Shown here in pieces: positions 50,901 through 51,456 of a stretch of 64,000 nt of DNA. The stretch is from NCBI GenBank assembly GCA_037893225.1, contig JAZGUH010000370.1:744001-808000 (forward strand). The letters run 5' to 3'. A program made the translations under genes and the position numbers. The notes below the pieces were generated by a model. The model made no database searches, had not been told where the DNA came from, and worked only from the letters and a program-made list of their open reading frames with translations. This stretch comes from Hippasteria phrygiana (Eukaryota; Echinodermata; Asteroidea; Valvatida; Goniasteridae). Each line of letters begins with the position of its first letter. Positions within the stretch are counted from its first letter, which is position 1.

Positions 50901-51456
50901 TATTTTTTGCACATTTGTTTCATGCAAAGTTTGAAGTTATGGATTTTCCTTTTTTATCAAAGCTTTGCATGGTGGGTACGATACAAGAAAGACTGAGATT
51001 GCGGGCAACACCATGTGAAATGAATCTCTTCTGGGAAGACGTGTGGTTCTGAAAAGAGCCACACTCACCCCGGTTCTATTCAGAACCACACAGCTTCCCA
51101 GAAGAGATTATTTCCGTGACATGGTGTTACCCGCAATCTGTCTTTCTTGTATGATTTAAGGGTAATGGTGAAAAGGGGATGTTATCGCACTGGTAAGTCA
51201 CATAACCAATCAACCACCCCATTTTCATTTTTTTTAAATCGAATTCGCTCATTGTTTTTCCACAAGATCAGAAAAAAAAATTCTTGAAAAAGTCTTTAGA
51301 AATTCTGAAAGTAATGCGGCAAAATTGTTTAACAATGTCCCAGTTGAATAATTGGCTCTCGATAACTTAATCGTGGAATGTATATTTTGTTTCTATGTTC
51401 AGGAGTATTATTACGGTACCTATCAAGAAAGACAGCTGGATGCCGATTACTTCTAG
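1225..51456 (+). CDS. giant HYR/SEA/EGF transmembrane receptor-like gene, 3' part (50 exons seen)
   Basis: Multi-exon gene read from conserved protein modules and GT-AG junctions. The order is 36 HYR domains, SEA1, EGF, EGF-Ca, SEA2, EGF, transmembrane helix and tyrosine-rich cytoplasmic tail. HYR exons are phase 1-1, so one can be added or lost without a frameshift. Summed exon lengths keep one frame to the TAG at 51454 if the EGF3 exon ends at 47441. HYR is an immunoglobulin-like fold known from sea urchin hyalin and other adhesion proteins; SEA and EGF modules next to a membrane helix are typical of mucin-like surface proteins. Many N-x-S/T sites predict heavy glycosylation. The first exon here has a phase-1 acceptor, so start codon, signal peptide and probably more domains lie upstream. 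I do not recognise a named orthologue. A role in adhesion or extracellular matrix is inferred; signalling by the tail is more speculative. Confidence 0.9.
2041..2286 (+). CDS. HYR domain 2 exon
   Basis: 82-codon phase 1-1 exon with a gtgagt donor. Starts DNQPPS, first cysteine in WCPMDM, core VFWMEPVAEDNVGVV, end ATCSFQITVVG. Its DNVG core resembles domain 7, which would place it at the second position of a five-exon cassette. Confidence 0.9.
2426..2668 (+). CDS. HYR domain 3 exon
   Basis: 81-codon phase 1-1 exon, only 139 bp after domain 2. Starts DEEDPM, core VTWTEPTATDNSGKVTLT, end TDTCTFDVTVEG. Closest to domain 8 (DEEDPQ, VTWAEPTAVDNSGMVTLT). The donor gtgagt runs directly into three copies of an 18-bp direct repeat (2676-2733). 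Confidence 0.93.
2676..2733 (+). repeat. 18-bp direct repeat, three copies
   Basis: ATTCAGATCTAGGCCCAC three times in a row, starting 7 bp inside the intron after HYR 3. It reads open because 18 is a multiple of three, but it lies after a consensus donor. Confidence 0.8.
2935..3318. mobile_element. MITE with GGAGTGGTTAATCTGTGGT inverted ends
   Basis: Left end GGAGTGGTTAATCTGTGGT and right end ACCACAGATTAACCACTCC are exact complements; the inner GGGC..GGCCTGGCC tracts also pair. No coding capacity. Lies in the HYR 3-4 intron. Confidence 0.75.
3381..3620 (+). CDS. HYR domain 4 exon
   Basis: 80-codon phase 1-1 exon with a gtaagt donor. Starts DVEDPR, MMCPTDM, core VTWTLPTAADNSGDVTLSSNY, end LNCSFNVRVN. 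It ends without the usual terminal glycine; the split codon reads Ser across the junction. Domains 9 and 16 share this feature. Confidence 0.93.
3743..4382 (+). mobile_element. hAT-like non-autonomous element, with internal insertion
   Basis: Starts GAGGGTTCCCACC and ends AATGGTGGGAAGCCTGAT. Internal sequence matches the more complete copy at 41036-41414, but is interrupted at about 3850-4110 by T-rich, C-tract and unrelated sequence. Family assignment rests only on the terminal motif. Confidence 0.6.
4595..4840 (+). CDS. HYR domain 5 exon
   Basis: 82-codon phase 1-1 exon. Starts (S)TDTQPP, MCPLDI, proline-rich core WPPPPYSDNH, then NGSLFYIG and DTCNFTVTVTG. Very close to domain 10 (ICPLDV, NGSLFYLG), the matching position of the next cassette. 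Confidence 0.92.
5110..5340 (+). repeat. interspersed repeat with GACTCGA ends
   Basis: Shares GACAAAGGAATGCCTTTGTC and the AAGTCCTTTC tandem with 29925-30125 and, in opposite orientation, with 54648-54840. Ends carry complementary GAGTCGAGTCC / GGACTCGACTAC. Confidence 0.6.
5537..5779 (+). CDS. HYR domain 6 exon
   Basis: 81-codon phase 1-1 exon with a gtatgt donor. Starts DLQDPV; first cysteine is CT instead of CP; NATTDPGQPYATVSW, DNSGSV, end CVFNVTVTG. Domain 13 carries the near-identical NATTDSGEPTANVSW. Confidence 0.92.
5824..5912. repeat. TTAACCC-led short palindromic repeat
   Basis: Begins TTAACCCTTTTCTTACC and contains two hairpins, TGTCGAGTAAACTCGACA and TGTCGAGTTTACTCGACA. The reverse arrangement is at 34651-34741, so this looks like one end of a TTAA-type element. 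Confidence 0.55.
6361..6597 (+). CDS. HYR domain 7 exon
   Basis: 79-codon phase 1-1 exon with a gtacga donor. Starts DEESPM, ACPMNL, DNVNVTFSNASHRPG, VCRFTVTIQG. The core tryptophan is replaced (GIFSTPTM). The DNVNVT..ASH stretch recurs only in domain 14. Confidence 0.9.
6650..6768 (-). repeat. tRNA-derived SINE, family A
   Basis: Reverse-oriented copy with ATTCGCACCTGC (mutated B-box) and CCAACCGAGCTCTTGCC; the A-box has lost bases. Confidence 0.8.
7807..8049 (+). CDS. HYR domain 8 exon
   Basis: 81-codon phase 1-1 exon with a gtaagt donor. Starts DEEDPQ, NCPSDI, VTWAEPTAVDNSGMVTLT, end ATCRFTVYVSG. Paralogue of domain 3 at the same cassette position. Confidence 0.93.
8579..8710 (+). repeat. 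11-bp minisatellite, 12 perfect copies
   Basis: Unit ATGGGTTTGCC repeated 12 times without a mismatch, preceded by CATTTGCCATG-type degenerate copies from 8495. Each junction makes the palindrome CCATGG. Overlapping reading frames here (period MANPWQTHGKP) are artefacts. Confidence 0.95.
8859..9098 (+). CDS. HYR domain 9 exon
   Basis: 80-codon phase 1-1 exon. Starts DVEDPM, TCPRIV, LSWRAPMAYDNSG, end ANCTFSVTVY. The final codon is not glycine; it reads Pro across the junction. Cassette counterpart of domains 4 and 16. Confidence 0.92.
9239..9372 (-). repeat. tRNA-derived SINE, family A, A-box deleted
   Basis: Reverse copy with TTCGAACCTGCGACCTCC kept but the segment between ACCAACT and ATGTTGGCGG lost. 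Confidence 0.8.
9514..9759 (+). CDS. HYR domain 10 exon
   Basis: 82-codon phase 1-1 exon with a gtaaag donor. Starts SDTEVP, ICPLDV, WLPAEYRDNQ, NGSLFYLGETEV, end ASCSFVVTVIG. Strong paralogue of domain 5. Confidence 0.92.
9897..10133 (+). CDS. HYR domain 11 exon
   Basis: 79-codon phase 1-1 exon after a 137-bp intron. Starts DEEGPN, TCPPDA, LNWTQPTVSDNSGG, end GTCNFTVTVEG. With domain 12 it shares PTVSDNSG and sits between the five-exon cassettes. Confidence 0.92.
10469..10711 (+). CDS. HYR domain 12 exon
   Basis: 81-codon phase 1-1 exon with a gtaagt donor. Starts DAEPPV, NCPSSI, NWTPPTVSDNSGNFTL, end MACVFNVTVIG. Sister of domain 11 by the PTVSDNSG core. Confidence 0.92.
11507..11755 (+). 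CDS. HYR domain 13 exon
   Basis: 83-codon phase 1-1 exon with a gtgagg donor. Starts DLSFPV, SCPGNA, NATTDSGEPTANVSW, ADNIGVA. It has a two-residue insertion before the second cysteine (NTDVDNCTF). Paralogue of domain 6. Confidence 0.92.
12152..12394 (+). CDS. HYR domain 14 exon
   Basis: 81-codon phase 1-1 exon with a gtaaga donor. Starts DDEAPD, DCPSDM, INWTVPTAVDNVNVTV, ASHQP, end NTCSFMITVTG. Paralogue of domain 7. Confidence 0.92.
12395..13337. other. HYR 14-15 intron without recognised elements
   Basis: 943 bp. AT-rich, with a poly-T run at 13185-13203. I see no exon-like HYR motif and no repeat with detectable ends. Confidence 0.5.
13338..13583 (+). CDS. HYR domain 15 exon
   Basis: 82-codon phase 1-1 exon with a gtgagt donor. 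Starts DDEGPV, NCPDNI, VSWDPLLAVDNSGEP, end SQCMFDVIVVG. Occupies the position of domains 3 and 8 in the third five-exon cassette, but is more diverged. Confidence 0.92.
13895..14165 (-). repeat. tRNA-derived SINE, family C
   Basis: Reverse copy: GGAATCGAACCCGGGCC is a tRNA-type B-box complement, and CACTGCGCCAACCTGG lies at the promoter end. The body GAAGCCTGAAGAAACCTGTAA recurs at 15300, 17760 and (opposite strand) 48095. Confidence 0.75.
14208..14424 (-). repeat. tRNA-derived SINE, family A, with extended 5' part
   Basis: Reverse copy with a complete tRNA-like body and the upstream module GTCATAAACCCA..GTATAGCCAGGGATCACG, also seen at 28-100 and 55895. It directly abuts the family C copy. 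Confidence 0.8.
14588..14830 (+). CDS. HYR domain 16 exon
   Basis: 81-codon phase 1-1 exon with a gtgagt donor. Starts DKEVPV, NCPSDV, VNWTEPTASDNTGMV, end GNCSFNIIVF. It ends on a split Ser codon instead of glycine, like domains 4 and 9. Confidence 0.92.
15007..15243 (+). CDS. HYR domain 17 exon
   Basis: 79-codon phase 1-1 exon after a 176-bp T-rich intron. Starts (S)VNMLM, ACPADF, VSWPPPTYNSTL, end ASCVFYVTITG. The acidic DN motif of the core is missing. The WPPPTY core marks it as counterpart of domain 5 (WPPPPY). Confidence 0.88.
15260..15510 (-). repeat. tRNA-derived SINE, family C
   Basis: GGATTCGAACCCGGGTC plus AGTACCACCAGGCCAACCC. Starts 17 bp after the HYR 17 donor. Confidence 0.75.
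15511..16080. other. HYR 17-18 intron, unassigned stretch
   Basis: No exon-like sequence. A copy of TAGAGGAAT.. ends near 15868-15905 resembles the foldback family at 53188, but no full element could be delimited. Confidence 0.4.
16190..16300 (+). repeat. half copy of the GTACACGATTGG MITE
   Basis: AAAGGCAGTCTACATGATTGGTCATTG.. through GGAAATATCGTTCTACTGACCTG matches the left half of the element at 43131-43619; the right end is missing. Confidence 0.7.
16460..16699 (+). CDS. HYR domain 18 exon (three-exon unit 1, type A)
   Basis: 80-codon phase 1-1 exon with a weak donor (gtatta). Starts DEERPV, first cysteine in DCTPFF, MFWTAPTARDNVG, end DTCKISLQVIG. The FW.AP.A.DN core is the signature shared with domains 21, 24 and 27. 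Confidence 0.9.
17196..17301 (+). repeat. 11-bp minisatellite (CGATGTTCATT)
   Basis: About nine copies; the 5' ones are variant (TTTGATGTTCA, one copy shortened) and the last five are identical. Unrelated in sequence to the 11-bp array at 8579 despite the same period. Confidence 0.9.
17415..17657 (+). CDS. HYR domain 19 exon (unit 1, type B)
   Basis: 81-codon phase 1-1 exon with a gtgagt donor. Starts DNEDPV, FCPSNM, LPNATDNAGPPTVTSDY, end ATCTLNITVTG. Shares PNATDNAGPP and VTSDY with domain 22, and the type-B form with 25 and 28. Confidence 0.92.
17705..17775 (-). repeat. SINE family C fragment
   Basis: TTTATTTCTGGTGCCGAAATCGAGGATTC..GAAGAAACC: only the 3' end of family C, joined to a family A copy at 17835. 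Confidence 0.6.
17835..17915 (-). repeat. tRNA-derived SINE, family A, truncated
   Basis: CGAACCTGCGACCTCCGGGTTACCG..CTCTACCAACTGA then stops; the promoter end is replaced by the element starting near 17925. Confidence 0.8.
17925..18500. mobile_element. repeat element carrying a nested MITE
   Basis: GGAATCGAGTACCCGTACAACTTTAC through AAAACCCGACTACATGGGAAACC, GAGCCTCGACGGGACATAATA and ATATGCCGGCGC is collinear with 44505-44830, except for an extra segment at 18178-18354. Related start near 24745. Confidence 0.7.
18178..18354. mobile_element. MITE nested in the repeat at 17925 (empty site present at 44688)
   Basis: TAGACCTTTATCATG..CATGATAAAGGTCTA inverted ends, 177 bp. The sister repeat reads ACATAATAGCATGCC without it, which delimits the insertion directly. 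Confidence 0.85.
18560..19300. other. HYR 19-20 intron, unassigned AT-rich part
   Basis: No exon-like motif, no recognisable element. Long T runs at 18880-18960. Confidence 0.4.
19300..19620 (+). repeat. SINE family B (GTGTCCTTGAGCAAG type)
   Basis: tRNA-like head (GTGGCTTAGTGTACTGAACTC..GGTTCGAGACC) then TTGTGTCCTTGAGCAAGGCAC, TGCTTCTCTCCACCCAGG and GCCCGATGAGCAGGGGTAAT tail. Four larger copies are in the window. Confidence 0.85.
19718..19960 (+). CDS. HYR domain 20 exon (unit 1, type C)
   Basis: 81-codon phase 1-1 exon with a gtgaga donor. Starts DTTPPV, DCPVDV, VSWTEPTAVDNGQ, end GLTAECRFNVTVEG. The [GD]L[TV][AT].C form before the second cysteine, in place of the usual GN, marks type C (domains 20, 23, 26, 29). 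Confidence 0.92.
20143..20477. mobile_element. MITE with TAAAGGTAGTGTACACGATTGG ends
   Basis: Left TAAAGGTAGTGTACACGATTGG, right CCAATCATGTACACTACCTTTA. About 335 bp; inside, ATTTCCTATAAAATACTAACCCCC is shared (inverted) with 16250 and 43190. Confidence 0.85.
20756..20998 (+). CDS. HYR domain 21 exon (unit 2, type A)
   Basis: 81-codon phase 1-1 exon with a gtaaag donor. Starts DRESPV, NCPTNV, VFWLAPSARDNVNVA, end ANCTFEAIVSG. Type-A paralogue of domain 18. Confidence 0.92.
21117..21432. mobile_element. foldback element (TAGACGAATTTCACA ends)
   Basis: Left ATAGACGAATTTCACATTAGCTCC.., right ..TGTGAAATTCATCTAT. Related to 53188-53421 and the fragment at 16083 by the CACTTCCGGGTTGAAAGCGAG core. 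Confidence 0.7.
21547..21789 (+). CDS. HYR domain 22 exon (unit 2, type B)
   Basis: 81-codon phase 1-1 exon with a gtgagt donor. Starts DSESPT, FCPASL, PSWEMPNATDNAGPPMVTSDYYG, end ATCMFNVTVTG (motif 23 residues long is given in parts: PSWEMPNATDNAG, then PPMVTSDYYG). Type-B paralogue of domains 19 and 28. Confidence 0.92.
22072..22285 (+). repeat. SINE family B, 3'-truncated
   Basis: Same head and GAGCAAGACACTTTGTC core as 19300; ends at CGTAACTTGCAGGATG, where it is joined to a MITE right end. Confidence 0.85.
22286..22376. repeat. right-end fragment of the GTACACGATTGG MITE
   Basis: GAGGATTACCAATCGTGTACACTAC matches the right end at 43585-43612. Confidence 0.75.
22543..22785 (+). CDS. 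HYR domain 23 exon (unit 2, type C)
   Basis: 81-codon phase 1-1 exon with a gtgagt donor. Starts DGTAPE, NCPSNV, ANWTEPTATDNVGVVSLV, end DLTAVCQFNVTVKG. Very close to domain 29 (ANWTEPSAEDNVGVVSFV). Confidence 0.93.
22969..23306 (+). mobile_element. MITE with TGTGATGCGATCAAGCAAAATC ends
   Basis: Left ATGTGATGCGATCAAGCAAAATCAGTC, right GACCGATTTTGCTTGATCGCATTACAT. A second copy in the opposite orientation is at 32778-33171. Confidence 0.88.
23564..23809 (+). CDS. HYR domain 24 exon (unit 3, type A)
   Basis: 82-codon phase 1-1 exon with a gtaaaa donor. Starts DIEVPV, GCPGNL, VFWPSPSASDNSM, end VNCSFVVTVTG. Type-A member. Confidence 0.92.
23870..24080. mobile_element. piggyBac-like MITE in TTAA target
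   Basis: Flanked by TTAA on both sides (23866-23869 and 24081-24084); ends CCCCTTGCGTACGG and CCGTGCCCAAGGGG pair. TTAA duplication plus CCC ends is the piggyBac habit. Related copy at 47000-47282. Confidence 0.8.
24915..25160 (+). CDS. HYR domain 25 exon (unit 3, type B)
   Basis: 82-codon phase 1-1 exon; acceptor GAAG is pyrimidine-rich only upstream. Starts DFEVPV, VCPTNL, PSWETPVATDNSGVV, end ATCIFSVAIA. The terminal glycine is replaced by Ala plus a split Ser codon. Confidence 0.9.
25489..25666 (+). repeat. about 90-bp tandem duplication with poly-G
   Basis: TTTTACGGGATGGGTGAAAAACTCACA.. through ATTCCCATCCAGTTCCACATTA occurs twice in a row, differing mainly in the length of the poly-G run and one A/G change. 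Confidence 0.88.
25946..26188 (+). CDS. HYR domain 26 exon (unit 3, type C)
   Basis: 81-codon phase 1-1 exon with a weak gtttgt donor. Starts (S)AVAPK, ICPSSF, ASWTAPTASDDQEVV (DD in place of DN), end GLVTVCEFTITVAG. Type C by the GLVTVC form. Confidence 0.9.
26268..26590 (+). repeat. tRNA-derived SINE, family A, split by a MITE
   Basis: Head GCAAGATAGCTCAGTTAGTAGAGCGCC..GGTATTC, then a 127-bp insertion, then AGGAGGTCGCAGGTTTGAATCCTGCTCC and the family tail. Confidence 0.88.
26404..26530. mobile_element. MITE inside SINE, TSD TCAGG
   Basis: Ends (A)CAAGGGCGGAT and ATCCGCCCTTG(AC) pair; TCAGG at 26399-26403 and 26531-26535 is the likely target duplication. The interior is poly-T/poly-G. Confidence 0.8.
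26804..27046 (+). CDS. HYR domain 27 exon (unit 4, type A)
   Basis: 81-codon phase 1-1 exon with a gtgaga donor. Starts DVEDPV, RCPTTT, PFWIAPTASDNVAVV, end AVCSFDVVIFG. Type-A member. Confidence 0.92.
27103..27620. mobile_element. 518-bp element with AGCGC(C/G)TTCGATTACC ends
   Basis: Left AGCGCCTTCGATTACCTTTCCCGAGCTTACTCGCGC, right GCGCGAGTAAGCTCGGGGAAGGTAATCGAACGCGCT: about 35-bp imperfect inverted repeats (shown here in overlapping description only: AGCGCCTTCGATTACC and GGTAATCGAACGCGCT). GC-rich against its surroundings. Confidence 0.8.
27945..28215. repeat. decayed GTACACGATTGG MITE
   Basis: AATGGATTTGGGGGTTAGTATTTTGTAG and later CAGGATGCTTGAGACTATTATTTACT match the interior of 43131-43619; both termini are lost. 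Confidence 0.6.
28336..28578 (+). CDS. HYR domain 28 exon (unit 4, type B)
   Basis: 81-codon phase 1-1 exon with a gtaagc donor. Starts DNEAPV, FCPSAL, PSWESPNATDNSGQANVTSD, end DTCSFNVTIIG. Type-B member, closest to domain 22. Confidence 0.93.
28579..29496. other. HYR 28-29 intron without recognised elements
   Basis: Poly-G run at 28663-28681 and T/G-rich 28840-28895. AGGGCTGGCAACCTAAAATG at 29180 reappears inverted near 40610, so a dispersed repeat is present but not delimited. Confidence 0.4.
29497..29739 (+). CDS. HYR domain 29 exon (unit 4, type C)
   Basis: 81-codon phase 1-1 exon with a gtatgc donor. Starts DGTPPA, SCPESF, ANWTEPSAEDNVGVVSFV, end SLTATCSFNVTVQG. Type-C member and nearest relative of domain 23. 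Confidence 0.93.
29925..30125. repeat. interspersed repeat related to 5110-5340
   Basis: CAAGACC tandem blocks, AGCTATTCAAATGAACT and AAGCATTCCTTTGTCATGG link it to the copies at 5110 and 54648. Confidence 0.5.
30384..30635 (+). CDS. HYR domain 30 exon
   Basis: 84-codon phase 1-1 exon, the longest HYR exon here, with a gtacga donor. Starts DTIRPV, GCPSDI, VDWIPPAATDNVGVV, DKCMFRISVYNATIPG. The C-terminal extension (NATIP) is unique. It lies between the three-exon and two-exon blocks. Confidence 0.9.
30731..31030 (+). repeat. 20-bp minisatellite, 15 copies
   Basis: Unit GAGCATGTGCGCCTGGTTCT. Copies 1-6 have ATGTGCGCC, copy 7 ATGCGCGCC, later ones ATGCTCGCC, the last two are degenerate. Begins 95 bp after the HYR 30 donor. 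Confidence 0.95.
31636..31878 (+). CDS. HYR domain 31 exon (two-exon unit 1, first position)
   Basis: 81-codon phase 1-1 exon with a gtatga donor. Starts GGLPPM, SCPLDQ, VTWVVPTATDRESTP, SSGQTDTCVFFVVVRG. D-R-x-S replaces the DN motif and SGQ replaces the usual GN; domains 33 and 35 share both. Confidence 0.92.
32061..32465. mobile_element. Tc1/mariner-like non-autonomous element
   Basis: Ends CAGTGGTGTGCAAAATTATTCGAAC and GTTCGAATAATTTTGCACACCACTG pair and sit between TA dinucleotides. On the minus strand a remnant reads RGAAVIAAEGGHTKY-stop, the usual C-terminus of Tc1-type transposases. The rest of the transposase is gone. Confidence 0.85.
32778..33171 (-). mobile_element. MITE with TGTGATGCGATCAAGCAAAATC ends
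   Basis: Inverted copy of 22969-23306. The order of internal blocks (GGCAATCCTTGTTTTGAGAT first, GTAGCGTACTT last) shows the opposite orientation. Confidence 0.88.
33430..33548 (+). CDS. HYR domain 32 exon, N-terminal half
   Basis: 119 bp, acceptor CAG (phase 1), donor gtacgt in phase 0. Encodes DEESPV, NCPSRF, VIWTEPTVTDNSGV and stops in mid-domain. The rest of the domain is 1,374 bp downstream. Both halves together give 243 nt, exactly the standard HYR exon length. Confidence 0.88.
34068..34741. mobile_element. putative TTAA-flanked composite element
   Basis: Starts TTAACCCTTTCAGTG and ends TAAGGAAATGGTTAA; near the right end, TGTCGAGTTGAAACTCGACA hairpins match the short repeat at 5824. 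Contains the tRNA-like hairpin element. The outer limits rest on short ends and are tentative. Confidence 0.5.
34395..34600 (+). mobile_element. tRNA-like cassette between perfect 24-bp inverted repeats
   Basis: Arms at 34395-34418 and 34577-34600 are exact reverse complements. Between them GTGGTCGAGTGGTTAAGACG and GTCGTGGGTTCGAATCCCGT look like A- and B-boxes of a class II (Ser/Leu-like) tRNA. The acceptor ends do not pair well, so it is not called a tRNA gene. A 12-bp direct repeat AACTTCAGATAG flanks at 34333 and 34614. Confidence 0.75.
34923..35046 (+). CDS. HYR domain 32 exon, C-terminal half
   Basis: 124 bp, phase-0 acceptor CAAG, donor gtaaac in phase 1. Encodes VTLSASRESSSAF, VVVYTAVDEAGNIGSCNF, TVNVSG. 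It completes the strand pattern begun at 33430, including the second cysteine. Confidence 0.88.
35268..35595 (+). repeat. SINE family B
   Basis: Near-complete copy from GACCTCGTGGCTTAGT to GATGAGCAGGGGTAAT, with a poly-G run after GGTTCGAGACC. Confidence 0.87.
35675..35923 (+). CDS. HYR domain 33 exon (unit 2, first position)
   Basis: 83-codon phase 1-1 exon with a gtattt donor. Starts GDAAPY, TCPSNV, VSWAVPQAADDASTP, SSGQKASCSFNITVLG. Same variant motifs as domain 31. Confidence 0.92.
36057..36302 (+). CDS. HYR domain 34 exon (unit 2, second position)
   Basis: 82-codon phase 1-1 exon after a 133-bp intron. Starts DQEDPI, GCPSAI, VSWTPPTATDNSGEFTLT, DVCRFDIAIG. The split codon at the end reads Asn across the junction. 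Confidence 0.92.
36549..36791 (+). CDS. HYR domain 35 exon (unit 3, first position)
   Basis: 81-codon phase 1-1 exon with a gtgaga donor. Starts (N)DAPPQ, SCPPST, core VGFSFPSPSDDRSNP (no tryptophan), SAGQSAECVFVITVEG. Third member of the D[RD].S variant. Confidence 0.91.
37446..37694 (+). CDS. HYR domain 36 exon (last HYR)
   Basis: 83-codon phase 1-1 exon with a gtaagt donor. Starts DRGDPV, GCPSGQ, VYWTTPTANDTSNLTLT, LDTCTFLIVVQE. A short linker (TS) replaces the terminal glycine and leads to the SEA domain. Confidence 0.92.
37945..38152 (+). repeat. tRNA-derived SINE, family A, with extended 5' part
   Basis: Upstream module CTGGCTATATGGCATTC.. then AACAAAGACACTGACAATTTG, the tRNA-like body with intact GGTTCGAATCCC, and the TTTTCTTTGTTCACTTTG tail. 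Confidence 0.85.
38384..38490 (+). CDS. SEA domain 1, first exon
   Basis: 107 bp, phase 1 in and phase 0 out (donor gtaagt). Encodes YETDGTLELVRIASVVSPF and a helical SKLAVLRDD end, the first strand and helix of a SEA fold. The second half is at 40092. Confidence 0.75.
38491..40091 (+). other. phase-0 intron inside SEA1
   Basis: 1.6 kb. Contains a poly-T run (38911-38939) and, at 39040-39075, GGTAACACCATGTG..GGGTTCTGAAAAGAACC, related to the hairpin at 50984. No exon seen. Confidence 0.6.
40092..40323 (+). CDS. SEA domain 1, second exon
   Basis: 232 bp, phase 0 in, phase 1 out (gtaagt). MDNLFRGSSLSSDFVGITMTG and QAIIEFDISF match the SEA pattern of an LDxLF helix, FVGV strand and V-x-V-x-F-x-V/I-x-F strand. 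At the place of the self-cleavage motif GSxVV it reads GQAII, so cleavage is not expected. Confidence 0.85.
41036..41414. mobile_element. hAT-like non-autonomous element
   Basis: Ends CAGGGTTCCCACC and GGTGGGAACCCTG pair exactly; ATAGA lies directly outside each end. The terminal motif is of hAT type, but the expected 8-bp target duplication is not evident. Confidence 0.75.
41531..41644 (+). CDS. EGF domain 1 exon
   Basis: 114-bp phase 1-1 exon with a gtatgt donor. C-LLTP-C-QNGGS-C, then FVCMCTAFWMGDYC: six cysteines in classical EGF spacing. No calcium-binding DxxE lead-in. Confidence 0.93.
41645..42972 (+). other. intron between EGF1 and EGF2
   Basis: Homopolymer-T-rich (42000-42120 and 42735-42820). 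No exon, SINE or element ends recognised. Confidence 0.5.
42973..43092 (+). CDS. calcium-binding-type EGF domain 2 exon
   Basis: 120-bp phase 1-1 exon with a gtaagc donor. DIDECTVNNPC opens the EGF-Ca consensus; CTNIIGSYLCGC carries the hydroxylation-type N and aromatic residue. Six cysteines end at DNCI. Ca2+ binding probably stiffens the stalk between the SEA domains. Confidence 0.95.
43131..43619. mobile_element. MITE with GTACA(T/C)GATTGGT ends, most complete copy
   Basis: Left AAGGCAGTGTACATGATTGGT, right ACCAATCGTGTACACTACCTT. About 490 bp. Reference copy for the fragments at 16190, 22286 and 27945. Confidence 0.85.
44358..44485 (+). CDS. SEA domain 2, first exon
   Basis: 128 bp, phase 1 in, phase 0 out (gtatgg). 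EFSGSFAITRIGNTEATF, SERFRRTAGDVTTA. Same intron position and phases as SEA1, so the two-exon SEA module was probably duplicated as a whole. Confidence 0.8.
44505..44830 (+). repeat. repeat element sister to 17925-18500 (without nested MITE)
   Basis: AATTATGGAATCGAGTACCC to ATATGCCGGCGC, collinear with the other copy; ACATAATAGCATGCC at 44688 is the uninterrupted site. Confidence 0.8.
45078..45308 (-). mobile_element. 3' half of the Tc1/mariner-like element
   Basis: From TTTGGTGTGTCCACCC to GCACACCACTG, matching 32235-32465. The minus strand again encodes a transposase C-terminal remnant; the other inverted repeat is missing. Confidence 0.82.
45490..45709 (+). CDS. SEA domain 2, second exon, with GSIVV cleavage motif
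   Basis: 220 bp, phase 0 in, phase 1 out (gtaagt). LDGIFADESSYITSQVLG is followed by SSGSIVVRYVLVF. GSIVV fits the known SEA autoproteolysis motif (cleavage between G and S). A cleaved, non-covalently held heterodimer at the membrane is predicted by analogy with mucin SEA domains. Confidence 0.87.
45710..46214 (+). other. intron after SEA2, first part
   Basis: No recognised element or exon. Confidence 0.4.
46215..46395. mobile_element. long foldback element (about 80-bp arms)
   Basis: AAATATTTACTGCTT..GTGGTGTAGTAAAACTAGCC pairs with GGCTAGTTTTACTACACCAC..AAGCAGTAAATATTT; the arms continue through GATCCATGGAGCATTC / GAATGCTCCATGGATC to a short loop near 46307. Almost the whole element is one hairpin. 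Confidence 0.88.
47000..47282. mobile_element. piggyBac-like MITE with internal duplication
   Basis: Inverted relative of 23870-24080. Right TTAA at 47283-47286, left site mutated to TTGA. A block TCCAACAATGGATTGAAACTG..GGCCTGGTGGCACTG is present twice, lengthening it to 283 bp. Confidence 0.75.
47389..47441 (+). CDS. EGF domain 3, N-terminal exon (3' border uncertain)
   Basis: Starts phase 1 after CACAG: EICPSGFCKNEGTCSPDP. Ending at 47441 (donor gtcact, weak) gives phase 0 and joins the exon at 48202 in frame as a six-cysteine EGF. A much better donor (gtaagt) at 47465 would end in phase 2, add a seventh cysteine and break the downstream frame. An unseen small exon or a sequence error could reconcile this. 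Confidence 0.6.
47935..48160 (+). repeat. tRNA-derived SINE, family C
   Basis: GGCTGGCCTTGTGGTACTTTCC then GACCCGGGTTAGAATCCCACC and TGCAGGTTTCTTCAGGCTT. It lies in the intron of EGF3 and ends 40 bp before the transmembrane exon. Confidence 0.75.
48202..48606 (+). CDS. EGF3 end, transmembrane helix and proximal cytoplasmic tail exon
   Basis: 135-codon phase 0-0 exon after TTTCAG. Residues 16-29 (FQCSCESPYSGTHC) finish an EGF. Residues 38-64 are a hydrophobic helix ending ISCCCVL and followed by RKR, which sets type I topology; the CCC cluster is a palmitoylation candidate. The tail then has KYPGIYDVEQRDSIKMSR and a basic/Pro/Ser segment (RPPSAMEPPNNPRGRS). Donor gtgagt. Confidence 0.92.
48613..48763. 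mobile_element. MITE starting 7 bp into an intron
   Basis: ATAGACCTGATGCGTAGCGG..CATCTTCGAG pairs with CTCGAAGATGGCTGCTACGCG..AGGTCTAT. It directly follows the donor gtgagt at 48607. TAGACCT ends recall 18178. Confidence 0.85.
49136..49195 (+). CDS. cytoplasmic tail exon (YYENRAFDIPY)
   Basis: 20-codon phase 0 exon, acceptor ACAG, donor gtaagg. NVYYENRAFDIPYLE contains Y-E-N-R, which fits the Y-x-N binding pattern of Grb2-type SH2 domains. Binding is inferred. Confidence 0.85.
49314..49364 (+). CDS. cytoplasmic tail exon (NYDIP)
   Basis: 17-codon phase 0 exon, acceptor TGCAG, donor gtaaaa. DEDPSTRNYDIPDQLSR; Y-D-I-P fits the YxxP pattern of Crk/Nck-type SH2 ligands and echoes FDIPY of the exon before. 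Confidence 0.85.
49909..49950 (+). CDS. cytoplasmic tail microexon
   Basis: 14-codon phase 0 exon, acceptor CTCAG, donor gtaagt. DNLRVQRVGYSNDL; its single tyrosine again has N at +2 (Y-S-N). Confidence 0.8.
50279..50682 (+). repeat. 43-bp minisatellite, about nine copies
   Basis: Unit of the form CACCTTCAGATTCTGTACCC + GGGATATCCCAGGTTGTGCCACG. The period is not a multiple of three and lacks stops, so all three + frames stay open; none is a gene. Confidence 0.93.
50757..50822 (+). CDS. cytoplasmic tail exon
   Basis: 22-codon phase 0 exon, poly-T acceptor CCTCAG, donor gtaagt. Contains APDYPQSTTFMRPYIATG. It follows the intron with the 43-bp minisatellite. Confidence 0.83.
50984..51155. mobile_element. 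hairpin element (TTGCGGGCAACACCATGT)
   Basis: AGATTGCGGGCAACACCATGT..CTTCTGGGAAG..GTGTGGTTCTGAA pairs with TTCAGAACCACAC..CTTCCCAGAAG..ACATGGTGTTACCCGCAATCT. A decayed half copy is at 39040. Confidence 0.82.
51403..51456 (+). CDS. last coding exon with stop codon
   Basis: Acceptor TTCAG; EYYYGTYQERQLDADYF followed by TAG. Five of 17 residues are tyrosine. The acidic aromatic terminus (DADYF) is not a standard PDZ ligand. Confidence 0.85.
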   Translation, partial: EYYYGTYQERQLDADYF